In this document: positions 35,971 through 45,680 of the stretch, piece by piece | Position numbering within the stretch: the first letter of the stretch is position 1 | Layout: the number at the start of each line of letters is the position of its first letter | NCBI RefSeq assembly: GCF_019200975.1 | Contig: NZ_JAHTMR010000004.1 | Span: 186,001 to 250,000, forward strand | Reading direction: 5' to 3' | Length of the DNA: 64,000 bases | Origin: Pseudomonas sp. PD9R | GTDB lineage: Bacteria; Pseudomonadota; Gammaproteobacteria; Pseudomonadales; Pseudomonadaceae | Notes under the pieces: model-generated | Database searches by the model: none | What the model was told of the DNA's origin: nothing | Seen by the model: the letters and a program-made list of their open reading frames with translations, nothing else | Translations under genes and position numbers: made by a program

Positions 35971-37644
35971 ATGTATCAATACGACGACTACGACCGCGCA
36001 CTAGTGCTGGAGCGCGTAGAGCAGTTTCGCGATCAGGTCGAACGCTATCAGGCGGGCGAGTTGAGCGAAGAGGAGTTTTTGCCGCTGCGTCTGCAGAACG
36101 GTCTGTATATGCAGAAGCATGCATATATGCTGCGGGTCGCAATTCCCTACGGCACTCTGTCGGCGCGGCAGTTGCGGACCCTGGCGCGAATCGCTCGCGA
36201 CTATGATCGCGGCTACGGGCATTTCACCACCCGGCAAAACCTGCAGTACAACTGGATCGAGCTGCATCAGGTACCCGAGATTCTGCAGCACCTGGCACAA
36301 GTGGACATGCATGCGATCCAGACCTCGGGAAATTGTGTGCGCAATATCACCACCGAAGCCTTTGCCGGCGTCGCGGCCGATGAACTGATGGATCCGCGAC
36401 CTTTGGCCGAAATCCTCCGGCAGTGGTCGACGATCAACCCGGAGTTTCTGTACCTGCCGCGCAAGTTCAAGATTGCGATCTGTTCCGCAAAACAGGATCG
36501 TGCGGCGATCATGATGCACGACATCGGCCTGTACCTGTATGCCGACGAAGCAGGCCATATGCGTTTGCGGGTGATGGTCGGCGGTGGATTGGGGCGCACT
36601 CCGATCTTGTCGCAGCAGATCCGCGAGGACCTGCCCTGGGAGCATTTGCTGTCTTATGTCGAAGCGGTGCTGCGGGTCTACAACCGCCACGGGCGGCGTG
36701 ACAACAAGTACAAGGCCCGAATCAAGATCCTGGTCAAGTCGCTGGGCATCGAAGCCTTTGCTGCTGAAGTCGAACAGGAATGGCAGCAAATCAAAGATGG
36801 TCCGGCGCAACTGACTGAAGTCGAGTACCAGCGCGTTGCCGGAGCTTTTGTCGCGCCGGCGTATCAATCCCTGAGTGATACCACGCTGAGTTTTGGCAGT
36901 GAGCTGATGGCTTTTCCTAACTTTGCACGCTGGGTCTCGCGCAATACCCAAGCTCATAAAGTTCCCGGCTACGTGAGTGTCGTACTGTCGACAAAACCCG
37001 GTGCGGATACTCCGCCTGGCGACTTGACGGCAGTACAGATGGAGGCGGTAGCCGGCTGGTCGGAGCTTTTCGGTTTCGGTGAGATACGTATCGCTCATGA
37101 GCAGAACCTGATTTTACCGGACGTGCGCAAAAGCGATTTGCTCGCGCTGTGGATGTTGGCCTGCGATCACGGGCTGGGTGTGGCCAATGCTGGCTTGTTG
37201 ACTGACATCATTGCCTGCCCCGGTGGCGATTTTTGCGCCCTGGCCAATGCTCGCTCGCTACACATTACCGCTGCGATCCAGGCGCGTTTCAGTGACCTGG
37301 ACTTCCTGCATGACCTGGGCGATTTCAGTTTGAACATTTCCGGCTGCATGAATGCCTGCGGTCACCACCACATTGGCAACATAGGCATCCTTGGGGTCGA
37401 TAAAAACGGCATGGAGTGGTACCAGATCACCCTGGGTGGCGCCCAGGGCAAAGCGGCGGCATTGGGCAAAGTGATCGGCCCGTCGTTCAGCGCCGAGCAA
37501 ATCCCGGATGTTATCGAGCGCATCGTCGACACCTTCGTCGACTATCGCGAAGTCGATGAAAACTTTATAGATACCTTCTCCCGCATCGGTATCGAGCCGT
37601 TCAAGGAGCGGGTGTACCCCAAGCACGTGGAGGCCCTGGCATGA
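35971..37644 (+). CDS. cysI: Ferredoxin-type nitrite/sulfite reductase hemoprotein
   Basis: 557 residues (GAGGACC ribosome site). Siroheme/4Fe-4S ligands are visible as ACPGGDFCAL near residue 415 and SGCMNACGHHH near residue 455; arginines for anion binding are in FTTRQNLQYNWI and GNCVRNITTE. This single-chain form with the downstream DUF934 gene is the usual sulfite reductase of Pseudomonas (PA1838-PA1837 order). It reduces sulfite to sulfide for cysteine synthesis. Confidence 0.88.
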   Translation: MYQYDDYDRALVLERVEQFRDQVERYQAGELSEEEFLPLRLQNGLYMQKHAYMLRVAIPYGTLSARQLRTLARIARDYDRGYGHFTTRQNLQYNWIELHQVPEILQHLAQVDMHAIQTSGNCVRNITTEAFAGVAADELMDPRPLAEILRQWSTINPEFLYLPRKFKIAICSAKQDRAAIMMHDIGLYLYADEAGHMRLRVMVGGGLGRTPILSQQIREDLPWEHLLSYVEAVLRVYNRHGRRDNKYKARIKILVKSLGIEAFAAEVEQEWQQIKDGPAQLTEVEYQRVAGAFVAPAYQSLSDTTLSFGSELMAFPNFARWVSRNTQAHKVPGYVSVVLSTKPGADTPPGDLTAVQMEAVAGWSELFGFGEIRIAHEQNLILPDVRKSDLLALWMLACDHGLGVANAGLLTDIIACPGGDFCALANARSLHITAAIQARFSDLDFLHDLGDFSLNISGCMNACGHHHIGNIGILGVDKNGMEWYQITLGGAQGKAAALGKVIGPSFSAEQIPDVIERIVDTFVDYREVDENFIDTFSRIGIEPFKERVYPKHVEALA

Positions 37645-38144
37645 ACAACTTGCTGATGCTGTCCGAAGGCGGTGCGCGTCACGTTCTGGATGATCACTGG
37701 ACCTTGATCCGCGACACCGAGGGCGAACTCCCGACCGGCCCTCTGATCCTGCCACTGGCTCGCTGGCGTCAACGACAGGAGAGAGGCGCGCTGCATACAA
37801 TCAGCGTGGATGGCGTGTGGCTTGGCCCCGATGACGACTTGGAAAGCCTTGAAATGTGGCTGGATGTCTTGCCCCTTATTGCCCTGGATTTTCCCAGCTT
37901 TCGAGACGGACGGGGCTACAGCCAGGCCTATCTACTGCGCACGAGACTGGGCTGGGAGGGCGAGTTGCGCGCCATCGGCGATGTGCTGCGCGATCAGCTC
38001 AGCCACATGCGCCAGTGCGGTTTCACCAGCTTTGCTGTGCGTGAAGACAAATCCTCTGAAGATGCCCTTAAAGGACTGGCTGGTATGAGCGTGCTGTATG
38101 GGCGTTCGGTGATTGAGCCGCGGCCGTTGTTTCGGCGTCGCTGA
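37641..38144 (+). CDS. DUF934 protein, sulfite reductase partner
   Basis: 167 residues. Its ATG overlaps the cysI stop (ATGA), preceded by GTGGAGG. The sequence PLARWRQRQERG, LPLIALDFPSFRDGRGYSQA and LRAIGDVLRDQL is diagnostic of DUF934, a family almost always next to siroheme sulfite reductases and thought to help electron delivery or assembly. Its exact role is not known. Confidence 0.85.
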   Translation: MNNLLMLSEGGARHVLDDHWTLIRDTEGELPTGPLILPLARWRQRQERGALHTISVDGVWLGPDDDLESLEMWLDVLPLIALDFPSFRDGRGYSQAYLLRTRLGWEGELRAIGDVLRDQLSHMRQCGFTSFAVREDKSSEDALKGLAGMSVLYGRSVIEPRPLFRRR

Positions 38145-38149
38145 ACCTT

Positions 38150-38436
38150 GCCGTATCCCGTTCGCGCGGACGTCGATGCGCCGCTGAGGCAGATATTCGA
38201 GCAGGTCGTAGAGTATTTCGTTGTGCACGCCCGTCAGGCTGGAAAACCCGATCAGGTCGACCGGCCCGGCGCCGTCCTTGGACGCCAGCAGTTCAGTGGG
38301 GGCTCTGGAACAGTGGCAGCATCGTGACCCGAAATCCTGCCTCGACGAGTACTGAGGTGATCAAGCGGATCCCGCGATCATTGCCATCCAGGCCCAGCTT
38401 TCCGAGCAGTAACTGTGGCGGTCGGCCATGATGCAT
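38150..38436 (-). pseudogene. Remnant of a cobalamin-binding-domain protein (mutase small-domain type)
   Basis: Reading the minus strand from an ATG at 38436 gives GKLGLDGNDRGIRLITSVLV then AGFRVTMLPLFQS, which matches the B12-binding domain of acyl-CoA mutases (KxGxDGHDRG...LFQTPEE). A run of five G at 38298-38302 then breaks the frame; with four G the reading continues TELLASKDGAGPVDLIGFSS, then LTGVHNEILYDLLEYLPQRR. The key cobalt-ligand His of DxHxxG is Asn here (DGNDRG). The 3' end is lost against the DUF934 gene. It is a decayed, truncated gene. Confidence 0.72.
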
Positions 38437-38563
38437 CGTAAACCGTGAAGAAGCCCGCGACATGTGCAGCGCGTTTCAATAACGGAGTGTTTTGCAGAAA
38501 AGAAAAACCCCGGGGCCTTTCAGCGCATCGCGAAGAAAGGACTCGGGGTTTAGCCACTGGCGA

Positions 38564-39769
38564 TCAGAGGGGTTCGCTACAGTGCAATGCCTGCGATGCC
38601 TCCAGCGCGGCGATCTGCGCTTCGGAAAACGCAAAGTCGCGCAGTACCGAGCGAGAATGTTCACCGTTTTGCGGGGCTGGCGCATAGGGCGTTTGCGCAG
38701 CCTGCACGCTGTTGATGGGAAACCCCGGGACGCGCACGGCGCCATGTACAGGATGGTTGAGCTCAACCAGCATGCCATTGCTGGCGAGCTGCGGATGCTT
38801 CATCAGATCGCTGTAGTCGGCCACCTTCGAGCAGAGAATGTCCGCTTCATGCAACACCTGCAGCCAATGGGCCGTTGGCTTGCTCATGAACACGTCGGTC
38901 AGCGCTGCGCACATTTCGGCGCGGTGGATGACCCGTTGCGCGGAGCTGACGAAGCGTGGGTCGGTAATCCATTCTTCGTGGTTCAGCACCTTGCACAATG
39001 TCGGCCAGCGGTTGCCGTTGTAGGCCGCAACCATCAGCCAGCTATCCTCGGTCTGGAAGGCTTCGTTGGGAGCCGAGTAGGGTGCGCCGCTGCCGATGCG
39101 AGTCGGCAACTTACCATCGCTCAGATAACTGGTGATGGACGACTGTTGCAGTGCCAGCGCCGAGTTCATCAGGCTGACATCCAGATGGCCGCCCAGCCCA
39201 TCGTGCTGACGGGCGTGTAGCTTGGCCAATACGGCCATGCAGGCCATGTAGCCGGTGACTACGTCTACCACTGGAGCCTGCACTTTGCAGGGAGCCGACC
39301 CTGGCGTGCCAATCAGGCTCATCAGTCCGGAATCCGCTTGTAGAATCCCGTCGACACCCGCCCGGTCCGAATAGGGACCTTCCTGGCCGTAGGCCGAGAT
39401 TGAGCAATAGATCAGGTCAGGCTTGAGCGCGGCCAGGGTTTCATAACCCAGGCCCAGCCGGGTCATCACGCCCGGGCGCATGCTTTCGATCAGCACGTCG
39501 GCTTGCAGTACCAGCCGTTTGATGACCTCGATGCTGTCGGGGTGCTTTAGGTCCAGGCCGATGCATTGCTTGCCACGGTTGAAAGCGTGGTAAAGCGCGC
39601 TGTCTTCGCCCACCCAGGCGGGCCCTAGGGTGCGCCCCAACTCTCCTTCGCGGGGTTCGACCTTGATCACCCGGGCGCCCATGTCGGCCAGCAGCATGGT
39701 CGCCGTAGGGCCTGCGGCGATCTGGGTGAAATCGAGGACGGTGAGGCCGTCCAGTGCGTTACGTAACAT
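38564..39769 (-). CDS. CaiB/BaiF family (class III) CoA-transferase
   Basis: 401 residues from ATG 39769 (GGAGGTAATC ribosome site); an upstream extension overlaps the thioesterase gene and is rejected. Family signatures: LDGLTVLDFTQIAAGPTATM, ADMGARVIKVEPREG and catalytic Asp in AGVDGILQADSG. It would load CoA on the carboxylic acid degraded by this operon. Last gene of the minus-strand beta-oxidation operon. Confidence 0.87.
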   Translation of the reverse strand: MLRNALDGLTVLDFTQIAAGPTATMLLADMGARVIKVEPREGELGRTLGPAWVGEDSALYHAFNRGKQCIGLDLKHPDSIEVIKRLVLQADVLIESMRPGVMTRLGLGYETLAALKPDLIYCSISAYGQEGPYSDRAGVDGILQADSGLMSLIGTPGSAPCKVQAPVVDVVTGYMACMAVLAKLHARQHDGLGGHLDVSLMNSALALQQSSITSYLSDGKLPTRIGSGAPYSAPNEAFQTEDSWLMVAAYNGNRWPTLCKVLNHEEWITDPRFVSSAQRVIHRAEMCAALTDVFMSKPTAHWLQVLHEADILCSKVADYSDLMKHPQLASNGMLVELNHPVHGAVRVPGFPINSVQAAQTPYAPAPQNGEHSRSVLRDFAFSEAQIAALEASQALHCSEPL

Positions 39770-40169
39770 GATTACCTCCACGGATCGACGCCCGGGGTTT
39801 CTTGAAGGTCCCTTGGGCGGTGGCCAGAAGTACGCCGGTGTCGGACAGCAGCTCGGCTTCGGCGAAGTAGAGGCTCCTGCCGGCGCGGCGAACCCGGCCC
39901 AATGCGCTAACGCTCCCCTCGAATGCCGGTTGCAGGTAGGCAATGTTCAACATCGCGGTGAGTCCATGAATCTCTGCTTCGCCTTCGCCAGTGTGCAGGC
40001 CTGCATAGCCGCAAGCCGCGTCCATCAACGTGGCGATCATCCCGCCGTGCAAGGCGCCCTGACGGTTGAGATGTTGCTCGCAGATGTGCAGCTGGAATTC
40101 AGCCTCTCCCGGCACCCAGCGGACCAACGTCACGCCCAGGCCCTGAAGAAAGGGATTGTGCAATTGCAT
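39759..40169 (-). CDS. PaaI-type hotdog thioesterase
   Basis: 136 residues from ATG 40169 (GAGGAGCG). The hotdog helix carries NRQGALHGGMIATLMDAACG, the catalytic motif of PaaI/YbgC-like thioesterases. It overlaps the CoA-transferase start by 11 bp. It may release CoA from dead-end thioesters. Confidence 0.85.
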   Translation of the reverse strand: MQLHNPFLQGLGVTLVRWVPGEAEFQLHICEQHLNRQGALHGGMIATLMDAACGYAGLHTGEGEAEIHGLTAMLNIAYLQPAFEGSVSALGRVRRAGRSLYFAEAELLSDTGVLLATAQGTFKKPRASIRGGNHVT

Positions 40170-40187
40170 GATCGCTCCTCGGGCCAT

Positions 40188-40994
40188 CTAGCGGCCCTTG
40201 TAGTGCGGTACACGTTTCTCGGCAAAGGCTTGACGCCCCTCGATACGATCTTCGGTATCGCGCAGTACCCCCCAATACAACTCGGTCAAACGCTGGGCAT
40301 CGCGGTCGCTGAGGTGCGCTGTGTTGCGTGACAGGGTTTGCAGTGCCTGTATGGCCAGGGGCGCCTGTTGTGCAATACGTTCGGCGAGCTCCATGGCGCG
40401 TGCCAGCAATGCCTCGTGACTGTCCAGTCGTTCGGAGATCAGTCCGACACTCAGTGCCTGATGTGCATCGATGCGTTGCCCGGTCAACGCCATCTGTATG
40501 GCAGGGGCCGCCGGTATCGCCCGCATCAGCCGGTGCAAACCACTGACTGCAGGGATAGAGCCCACGGCAGCCTCGGGCAGCCCGAAGGAGGCGCTGCTGC
40601 TGGAGATTCGCAGGTCGCATTGCAATGCCAGCTCCAGTCCACCGCCCAGGCAGTGACCGTTGACCGCGGCAATCAGTGGCTTGTGCAGGTCAAGGTCGGT
40701 GAGGTCCATCAAGCGAATGTAGAGACCGGCATCGGCAGCAGGCTCATTGGCCAGGAACAGCGCCTGGGCATATGAGGCGGACGAAGAGCGGGTACTTTTA
40801 AGGTCTGCACCGACGCAGAACGCCCGCTCGCCGGCGCCGGTGATGACGGCGACACGCAGCGCGGGGTTGTCGCGCACGTGCACCAGGTGCTCGCGAAGGG
40901 CCAGGAGCGAGTCCAGGTCCAGGGCATTCAAGGCCTGCGGGCGATCAAGTGTGATCAGCGCAATCGCCCCCTGTATTTGCATTGAAACTGACAT
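40188..40994 (-). CDS. Enoyl-CoA hydratase/isomerase family protein
   Basis: 268 residues from ATG 40994 (TGAGGTGAG). Crotonase landmarks: AINGHC-like loop VNGHCLGGGLELALQCD with the first Glu and FGLPEAAVGSIPAVSG with the second. Part of the same operon; hydrates the enoyl-CoA before SDR and thiolase act. Confidence 0.88.
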   Translation of the reverse strand: MSVSMQIQGAIALITLDRPQALNALDLDSLLALREHLVHVRDNPALRVAVITGAGERAFCVGADLKSTRSSSASYAQALFLANEPAADAGLYIRLMDLTDLDLHKPLIAAVNGHCLGGGLELALQCDLRISSSSASFGLPEAAVGSIPAVSGLHRLMRAIPAAPAIQMALTGQRIDAHQALSVGLISERLDSHEALLARAMELAERIAQQAPLAIQALQTLSRNTAHLSDRDAQRLTELYWGVLRDTEDRIEGRQAFAEKRVPHYKGR

Positions 40995-41004
40995 GGCGCT
41001 CACC

Positions 41005-41769
41005 TCAGACACTGGCCGACGACAGACTGCGTCCGCCGCAGACATACAAGGTTTGTCCGGTCACATAGGAACTGGCTGGGTCGAGGAAAAACTCCACGGC
41101 GTTGGCGATGTCATCGGGGGTGCCAATGCGTTTTACCGGCACGGTTTCCTTGAGTTTTGCCTGAACCTCAGGGGCGAAGCTCTGGAACAGCGGGGTATCG
41201 ACAATGCCGGGCGCGATGGCGTTGACAGTAATGCCCTTGGCGGCGAACTCGATGGCCAGGCTGCGGGTTAAGCTCACCACGCCGCCCTTGGCCGCCGAGT
41301 AGTTGGCCTGGCCGAAACCGCCGAGCCAGGCCCTGGAGGACATGTTGACGATACGGCCGAAGCCTTTTTCCAGCATCAACGGCAGGGCGGCCTTGCAGCA
41401 CAGAAATTGGGCACGCAGGTTGGTATCGACAACCAGATCCCAGTCCTGCTCGGTCATGCTCAGGAAACGCTTGTCCCTGACCACACCGGCGTTATTGACC
41501 AGAAAGTCGAGCGACCCGTGGGCTTCGTGGATCCGTGCAAACGCCGCAGTGACAGCCTCACCTTCGGTCAAGTCCAGCGCAATGCCAGTGACCTTCAAAC
41601 CATGCCCCGTCAAGGCCTCAACGCTTGCGGCGAGTGTTGCTTCGTCGCGGTCCAACAGATAGACAAATACGCCTTGGCGCGCCAGTCGTTCGGCGATAGC
41701 CAGGCCGATGCCGCGAGCGGCGCCGGTGATCGCGGCGACCTGTGTGGCAGTGAAATTTCGAGTGCTCAT
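41005..41769 (-). CDS. SDR, 3-hydroxyacyl-CoA dehydrogenase-like
   Basis: 254 residues from ATG 41769 (GGGAG). Cofactor loop TGAARGIG, NNAGVVRDK, catalytic Ser in VNMSSRAW and Tyr-Lys in NYSAAKGG. Its place between hydratase and thiolase suggests oxidation of the 3-hydroxyacyl-CoA. Confidence 0.88.
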   Translation of the reverse strand: MSTRNFTATQVAAITGAARGIGLAIAERLARQGVFVYLLDRDEATLAASVEALTGHGLKVTGIALDLTEGEAVTAAFARIHEAHGSLDFLVNNAGVVRDKRFLSMTEQDWDLVVDTNLRAQFLCCKAALPLMLEKGFGRIVNMSSRAWLGGFGQANYSAAKGGVVSLTRSLAIEFAAKGITVNAIAPGIVDTPLFQSFAPEVQAKLKETVPVKRIGTPDDIANAVEFFLDPASSYVTGQTLYVCGGRSLSSASV

Positions 41770-41770
41770 C

Positions 41771-42916
41771 TCAAACTCCCAGAATGTGGACGGCAGAGGC
41801 GGCGTGATCGACGCCAGCAATACCGCCACCGGTGCATTGCGCCAGGCCCAACTTCGGTGTGCCAGCCTGACGACTGCCGGCGCGCCCTTGCAATTGCCAG
41901 GTCAGCTCGACCATTTGCGCGACGCCGGTAGCGCCCAGCGGATGACCCTTGGCAAGCAGACCGCCACTTGGGTTAACCGGTACGCGGCCGCCAAGCGCCG
42001 TAGCCCCCGAGTGCAACAGCGACACGGCTTCGCCCGGCGCCGCTAGGCCGAGGGCTTCGTAATAGAGTAATTCGGCGATAGTGAAGGCGTCATGCAGTTC
42101 AACCACGCCGATGTCAGCAGGCGCTACACCGGCTTGCTCATAGGCCATGCGTGCAGCCCTCGCGGTGATTTCGGCATCGAGAATGTCGTCATCGCCGGTT
42201 TCACGCATGCCCGAGACAACGATCGACCCCAGCACCTTGACGGCTTTGGCCTGTGGTCCCGGCTGCGTTCCAAGCACCATCGCGGCAGCACCATCGACTT
42301 GCGACGGGCAACACTGCAACAGGGTCAGCGGGTCGGCGATCATCCGCGAACTCAGCACCTGTTCCAGGGTGACTTCGGTACGCTGCTGCGCATACTCATT
42401 GAGCGAACCGTGGTGGCGGTTTTTCACAGCGATAGCCGCGAGGTCGGCTGGTTTGGCATCGCGCTCATGGATAAAGCGGGTGGCACGCATGGCGTACACC
42501 GCAGGCAGCACCATACCGGCGGTTGCGTACAGGTCGGTCATGCGATCGTTGCGCTGCATGGGGATGGTACCGCCGCCCAGCGCGGTCAATTGCTCGATGC
42601 CAAACACCAGTACCCGCTCGTATTGCCCGGCCAGCAGTGCATGCCGAGCCAGGTGGACCGCCGTGGCGCCGCTAGCGCAGGCGTTTTCGATGTTGTAAAC
42701 CGGAATGCCCTTGAGGCCCAGGTCACGCAGGATCACCTGGCCGAGAATCATCCCGCCCAACACATTGGCGCAATAAACCGCCTGGATGTCGGCCAAGGCA
42801 ATGCCGGCGTCGGCCACCGCGTCAAGAATCGCTCGCTGGGCAAGCTCCGGTGCCATGACATCAATGTGGCGGCCAAATGGCGTCATCGCGGCGCCCATTA
42901 CATGCATCTGGGTCAT
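41771..42916 (-). CDS. Thiolase, SCP2-type
   Basis: 381 residues from ATG 42916 (TGGAGG). Nucleophile Cys in IENACASGATAV near residue 90 and C-terminal GGLLAKGHPLGATG. Its start overlaps the stop of the OB-fold gene (ATGA), a coupling typical of thiolase/DUF35 pairs that work as a complex. Homologous in type to the thiolase at 4570. Confidence 0.88.
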   Translation of the reverse strand: MTQMHVMGAAMTPFGRHIDVMAPELAQRAILDAVADAGIALADIQAVYCANVLGGMILGQVILRDLGLKGIPVYNIENACASGATAVHLARHALLAGQYERVLVFGIEQLTALGGGTIPMQRNDRMTDLYATAGMVLPAVYAMRATRFIHERDAKPADLAAIAVKNRHHGSLNEYAQQRTEVTLEQVLSSRMIADPLTLLQCCPSQVDGAAAMVLGTQPGPQAKAVKVLGSIVVSGMRETGDDDILDAEITARAARMAYEQAGVAPADIGVVELHDAFTIAELLYYEALGLAAPGEAVSLLHSGATALGGRVPVNPSGGLLAKGHPLGATGVAQMVELTWQLQGRAGSRQAGTPKLGLAQCTGGGIAGVDHAASAVHILGV

Positions 42917-43272
42917 GGACGTACCTCCAGGGATTCGAATACGTAGCCAAAAGTCTCGTCGGCAATCACACGGCATTTTTCGCCAATGAACGGACGGCCG
43001 CTGCTGCCATTGAGGCGACCGAACAGGCGGACCGGACCGGGCAGGTCGACGTAGGCCAGAACGAAGGGGTTGAGCCCGCTCTTGGGGCTGGGGTGCATGA
43101 TGGTGAAGCTGTACACGCGGCCTTCCACGCTCAGGGTGGTGTCCTGGAACTGATCAGCCAGGGGCGAATCGGCAGGTACCGCGGGAAAGAAGATTTCGTC
43201 AGTGCCAAGATGTCGCGAGGCAGCAAGACCGGGCGGTGTGGTGGATGCCCAGATAGGTGACGGACTGTTCAT
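42913..43272 (-). CDS. OB-fold (DUF35-type) thiolase accessory protein
   Basis: 119 residues from ATG 43272 (CAGGAGGTC). The C-terminal OB fold is visible in GRVYSFTIMHPSP and FVLAYVDLPGPVRLFGRL. The zinc ribbon that usually precedes it is missing: there is no Cys-x-x-Cys at the N-terminus. Such proteins bind SCP2-type thiolases and are needed for their activity. Confidence 0.8.
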   Translation of the reverse strand: MNSPSPIWASTTPPGLAASRHLGTDEIFFPAVPADSPLADQFQDTTLSVEGRVYSFTIMHPSPKSGLNPFVLAYVDLPGPVRLFGRLNGSSGRPFIGEKCRVIADETFGYVFESLEVRP

Positions 43273-43369
43273 GTGACCTCCTGTTTTTATTGACGCTCGA
43301 TAGCGAACGCCTGGAGGTATGTTCGGGCACGCCTTAATGGGCGACAAACGATATAAAAACGCTGTTGAG

Positions 43370-43386
43370 TTGAGAAAAAATCAAAC
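43370..43386. promoter_or_regulatory. Shared regulatory element, 17-nt core copy
   Basis: TTGAGAAAAAATCAAAC, 15/17 identical to 25544-25560 and 14/17 identical to 48574-48590. It lies 98 bp upstream of the OB-fold gene, at the head of the five-gene beta-oxidation operon after HIBADH. TTGAG is repeated just before it (43365-43369). Confidence 0.55.
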
Positions 43387-43517
43387 CAACAGGGGGAGAA
43401 GGGCTCATTGAGTGACAGTGATGGAAGCGGGCCTCACCGGCCCGTCCGGGTTACTTTATGCCGACAAATCAGTCAGCGAAGACAACTTGCCTGCCTCCAG
43501 ATAGGAGGGGAGTGAGG

Positions 43518-44456
43518 CTATGTCGAGGGATGCCCTTCGATGGTTGCCCCGGCCATTTTCTCGAGCACTTTGACCACATGGGTCATGTCGCGGGCCGGGT
43601 CGCCTTCGCTCATGGCTTGATCGAAGAACTGTTTGACCACGGCGCAGGTGAACGCCGGCGTGCCGATGTTTTCCGCCTCGGCGAGAAACAGCCGTACATC
43701 CTTGCGCATTAGGTCTAGGCGGAAGCCGAAGTCGAATTGGCGCTGCATGACAGTACCGGCCAATATCTGTTCGCTGCTGAAGCTGCGCGCGGTGCTGGCA
43801 TTGAGCATTTCCAGCATTTGCCCGGGTTCGAGCCCGGACTTGACACCGAACAGCAGTGCTTCGCTGGTGGCCACCAGGGTGGCGCCAACGATCATGTTGT
43901 TGACCAGCTTCAACGTCTGGCCCAGACCTGGTGTAGTGCCGATATGCTCGACTTTTTTGCCGAAACAGGCGAACACCGGCTCGCACTGTTGGTAGGCGGT
44001 CTTGTCACCCCCCACCATGACCGAGAGGGTGCCATTGAGAGCGCCTGTTACGCCACCGGCCAAGGGCGCGTCCAATGCCTGGATTGCGCGATCGCGCAGA
44101 GCCTGTTCAATACGCCTGGCCATACTCGGTCCGGTGGTCGAGTGGTCCACCAGGATTTTCACCTTTTGACCGTGGATGACCCCGTTGTCGCCCAATACCA
44201 CGTGCTCGACAATATCCGGCGTCGGCACGCAGATCAGAACGATCCGTGCGTGATCGGCGACTTCGCGGGGGCTGCCATGGTTGTGCGCTCCGCGTGCGAG
44301 CAAGGGAGCTAATACTTGCGGATTGGGGTCGAAGAGACTTAGGCCATAGCCATTGTCGAGCAGGTGGTGGGCCATTTTCTGACCCATGGCGCCCAACCCG
44401 ATAAAACCGATGGTTTCGTTCGATGCAGAGGTTGAATGCGCAGGAAGTGGGCTCAT
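43518..44456 (-). CDS. 3-Hydroxyisobutyrate dehydrogenase-like (beta-hydroxyacid dehydrogenase)
   Basis: 312 residues. Rossmann start IGFIGLGAMGQKMAHHLL, substrate-binding DAPLAGGVTGA near residue 130 and the catalytic Lys in GQTLKLVNNMIVGA near residue 185. It oxidises or reduces a beta-hydroxyacid with NAD(P). It may process a branched C4 product of the operon. Co-directional with the LysR gene upstream. Confidence 0.87.
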   Translation of the reverse strand: MSPLPAHSTSASNETIGFIGLGAMGQKMAHHLLDNGYGLSLFDPNPQVLAPLLARGAHNHGSPREVADHARIVLICVPTPDIVEHVVLGDNGVIHGQKVKILVDHSTTGPSMARRIEQALRDRAIQALDAPLAGGVTGALNGTLSVMVGGDKTAYQQCEPVFACFGKKVEHIGTTPGLGQTLKLVNNMIVGATLVATSEALLFGVKSGLEPGQMLEMLNASTARSFSSEQILAGTVMQRQFDFGFRLDLMRKDVRLFLAEAENIGTPAFTCAVVKQFFDQAMSEGDPARDMTHVVKVLEKMAGATIEGHPST

Positions 44457-44550
44457 GGGGTGTCGTCCTTATTATTGGAAAGACATCATCCTAGGTGCGG
44501 CGATCACCTTGCGACAAAGGAGTTATTGGCCCGTTTTGGTTGACAAAAAC

Positions 44551-45456
44551 TCAAGCGCTTTCACGGGTCAAATGTGCCTGTTCGAGGATCCACTCGCGAA
44601 AAACCCGCGTGTCATCGCTTTCTTCGCGGTGCTTGGGCGTGAGCAGATAATAGGTGTACACGCCCATGTCGACGATTTGCTCGAAAGGCCTGATCAGGGT
44701 GCCGTCCCGTAGCTCTTTCTCGACCAGGAACAACTGCGCCATGGCAATGCCCTGGCCTCCGACGGCAGCGGCATAGACCATCGAAGAACTCTGATATGAC
44801 ATGCCGGCAAGCGCATCGACGTCTCGGCTCACACCACTTGCCTCCAGCCAGTAGCGCCAGTCCTCGGGTCTGGCGATCGAATGCAGCATGGTGTACTGCG
44901 CGATGTCGGCGGGTGTGTTCAGGCCCGGGCCGTGTTGCAAAAGCGAAGGGCTGCAGACTGGTGCAAGGCGGTTGTCGCTCAACACGTAACAATTGCAATT
45001 GGGCCATTCGCCGGAACCAAGACGGATCGCGGCATCGATGTCTTCCTTGTAAAAGTCGACCGGCTCAAGCGATGCGGTCAACAACACCTCGATCTTGGGA
45101 TGTTCGGCGTGAAAGCTGGCCAGCCTGGGTATCAACCATTGCATGGCAAACGTGGTGTAGGCACGCACCTTGATTTGCCGACGCAAGGGCGGCGACATGA
45201 GTTTCTTCGTGGCGCCGCGCAAGTCTTCGACCATCCTGGCCACCGCACGGAAATATTGTTCGCCGGAATGGGTCAAGGTGATTTGCCGGTGCCCCCGGAC
45301 AAACAGGTCGAGTCCGAGAAACTCCTCGAGCGCGCGGATCTGCCGACTCACCGCACCCGGCGTGACATTCAACTCATCGGCAGCATGGGTGATGCTCAAA
45401 TGACGCGCTACGGACTCAAAGGCGCGGATGGCATTCAGTGGCGGCAGTCGGTCCAT
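44551..45456 (-). CDS. LysR-family regulator, GcvA-like
   Basis: 301 residues from ATG 45456; the frame extends 74 codons upstream without support. The start MDRLPPLNAIRAFESVARHL and VTPGAVSRQIRALEEFLG are typical of the GcvA branch. It diverges from the OprD porin at 45681 and heads the minus-strand operon, so it probably controls both. Confidence 0.87.
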   Translation of the reverse strand: MDRLPPLNAIRAFESVARHLSITHAADELNVTPGAVSRQIRALEEFLGLDLFVRGHRQITLTHSGEQYFRAVARMVEDLRGATKKLMSPPLRRQIKVRAYTTFAMQWLIPRLASFHAEHPKIEVLLTASLEPVDFYKEDIDAAIRLGSGEWPNCNCYVLSDNRLAPVCSPSLLQHGPGLNTPADIAQYTMLHSIARPEDWRYWLEASGVSRDVDALAGMSYQSSSMVYAAAVGGQGIAMAQLFLVEKELRDGTLIRPFEQIVDMGVYTYYLLTPKHREESDDTRVFREWILEQAHLTRESA

Positions 45457-45680
45457 GGAAGTCATCTCTTGTTGTTGGAAGTTACTGTATTGGAAAAAAC
45501 GAGGACGCGGAGTGTATTTAATTGCCCGGTGCATCCCAACAATAAAGTGAACGCTTGATAAAAGCTCAAGGTGGGCGCTCGTTTTAATCGATTGTCGTCC
45601 GGGGTCTGCGATTTCTACGATCGGCGCGCACGCGCCATCTGGTCGTGTTGCAGCTCCCGACAACAATAAGAGATCCATCT

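Noticed and set aside
36001..37098. 365-codon minus-strand frame opposite cysI
   Set aside because: Lies wholly within the well-supported sulfite reductase; no start signal or family resemblance.
42092..42946. 284-codon plus-strand frame opposite the thiolase
   Set aside because: Antisense shadow in GC-rich coding DNA.
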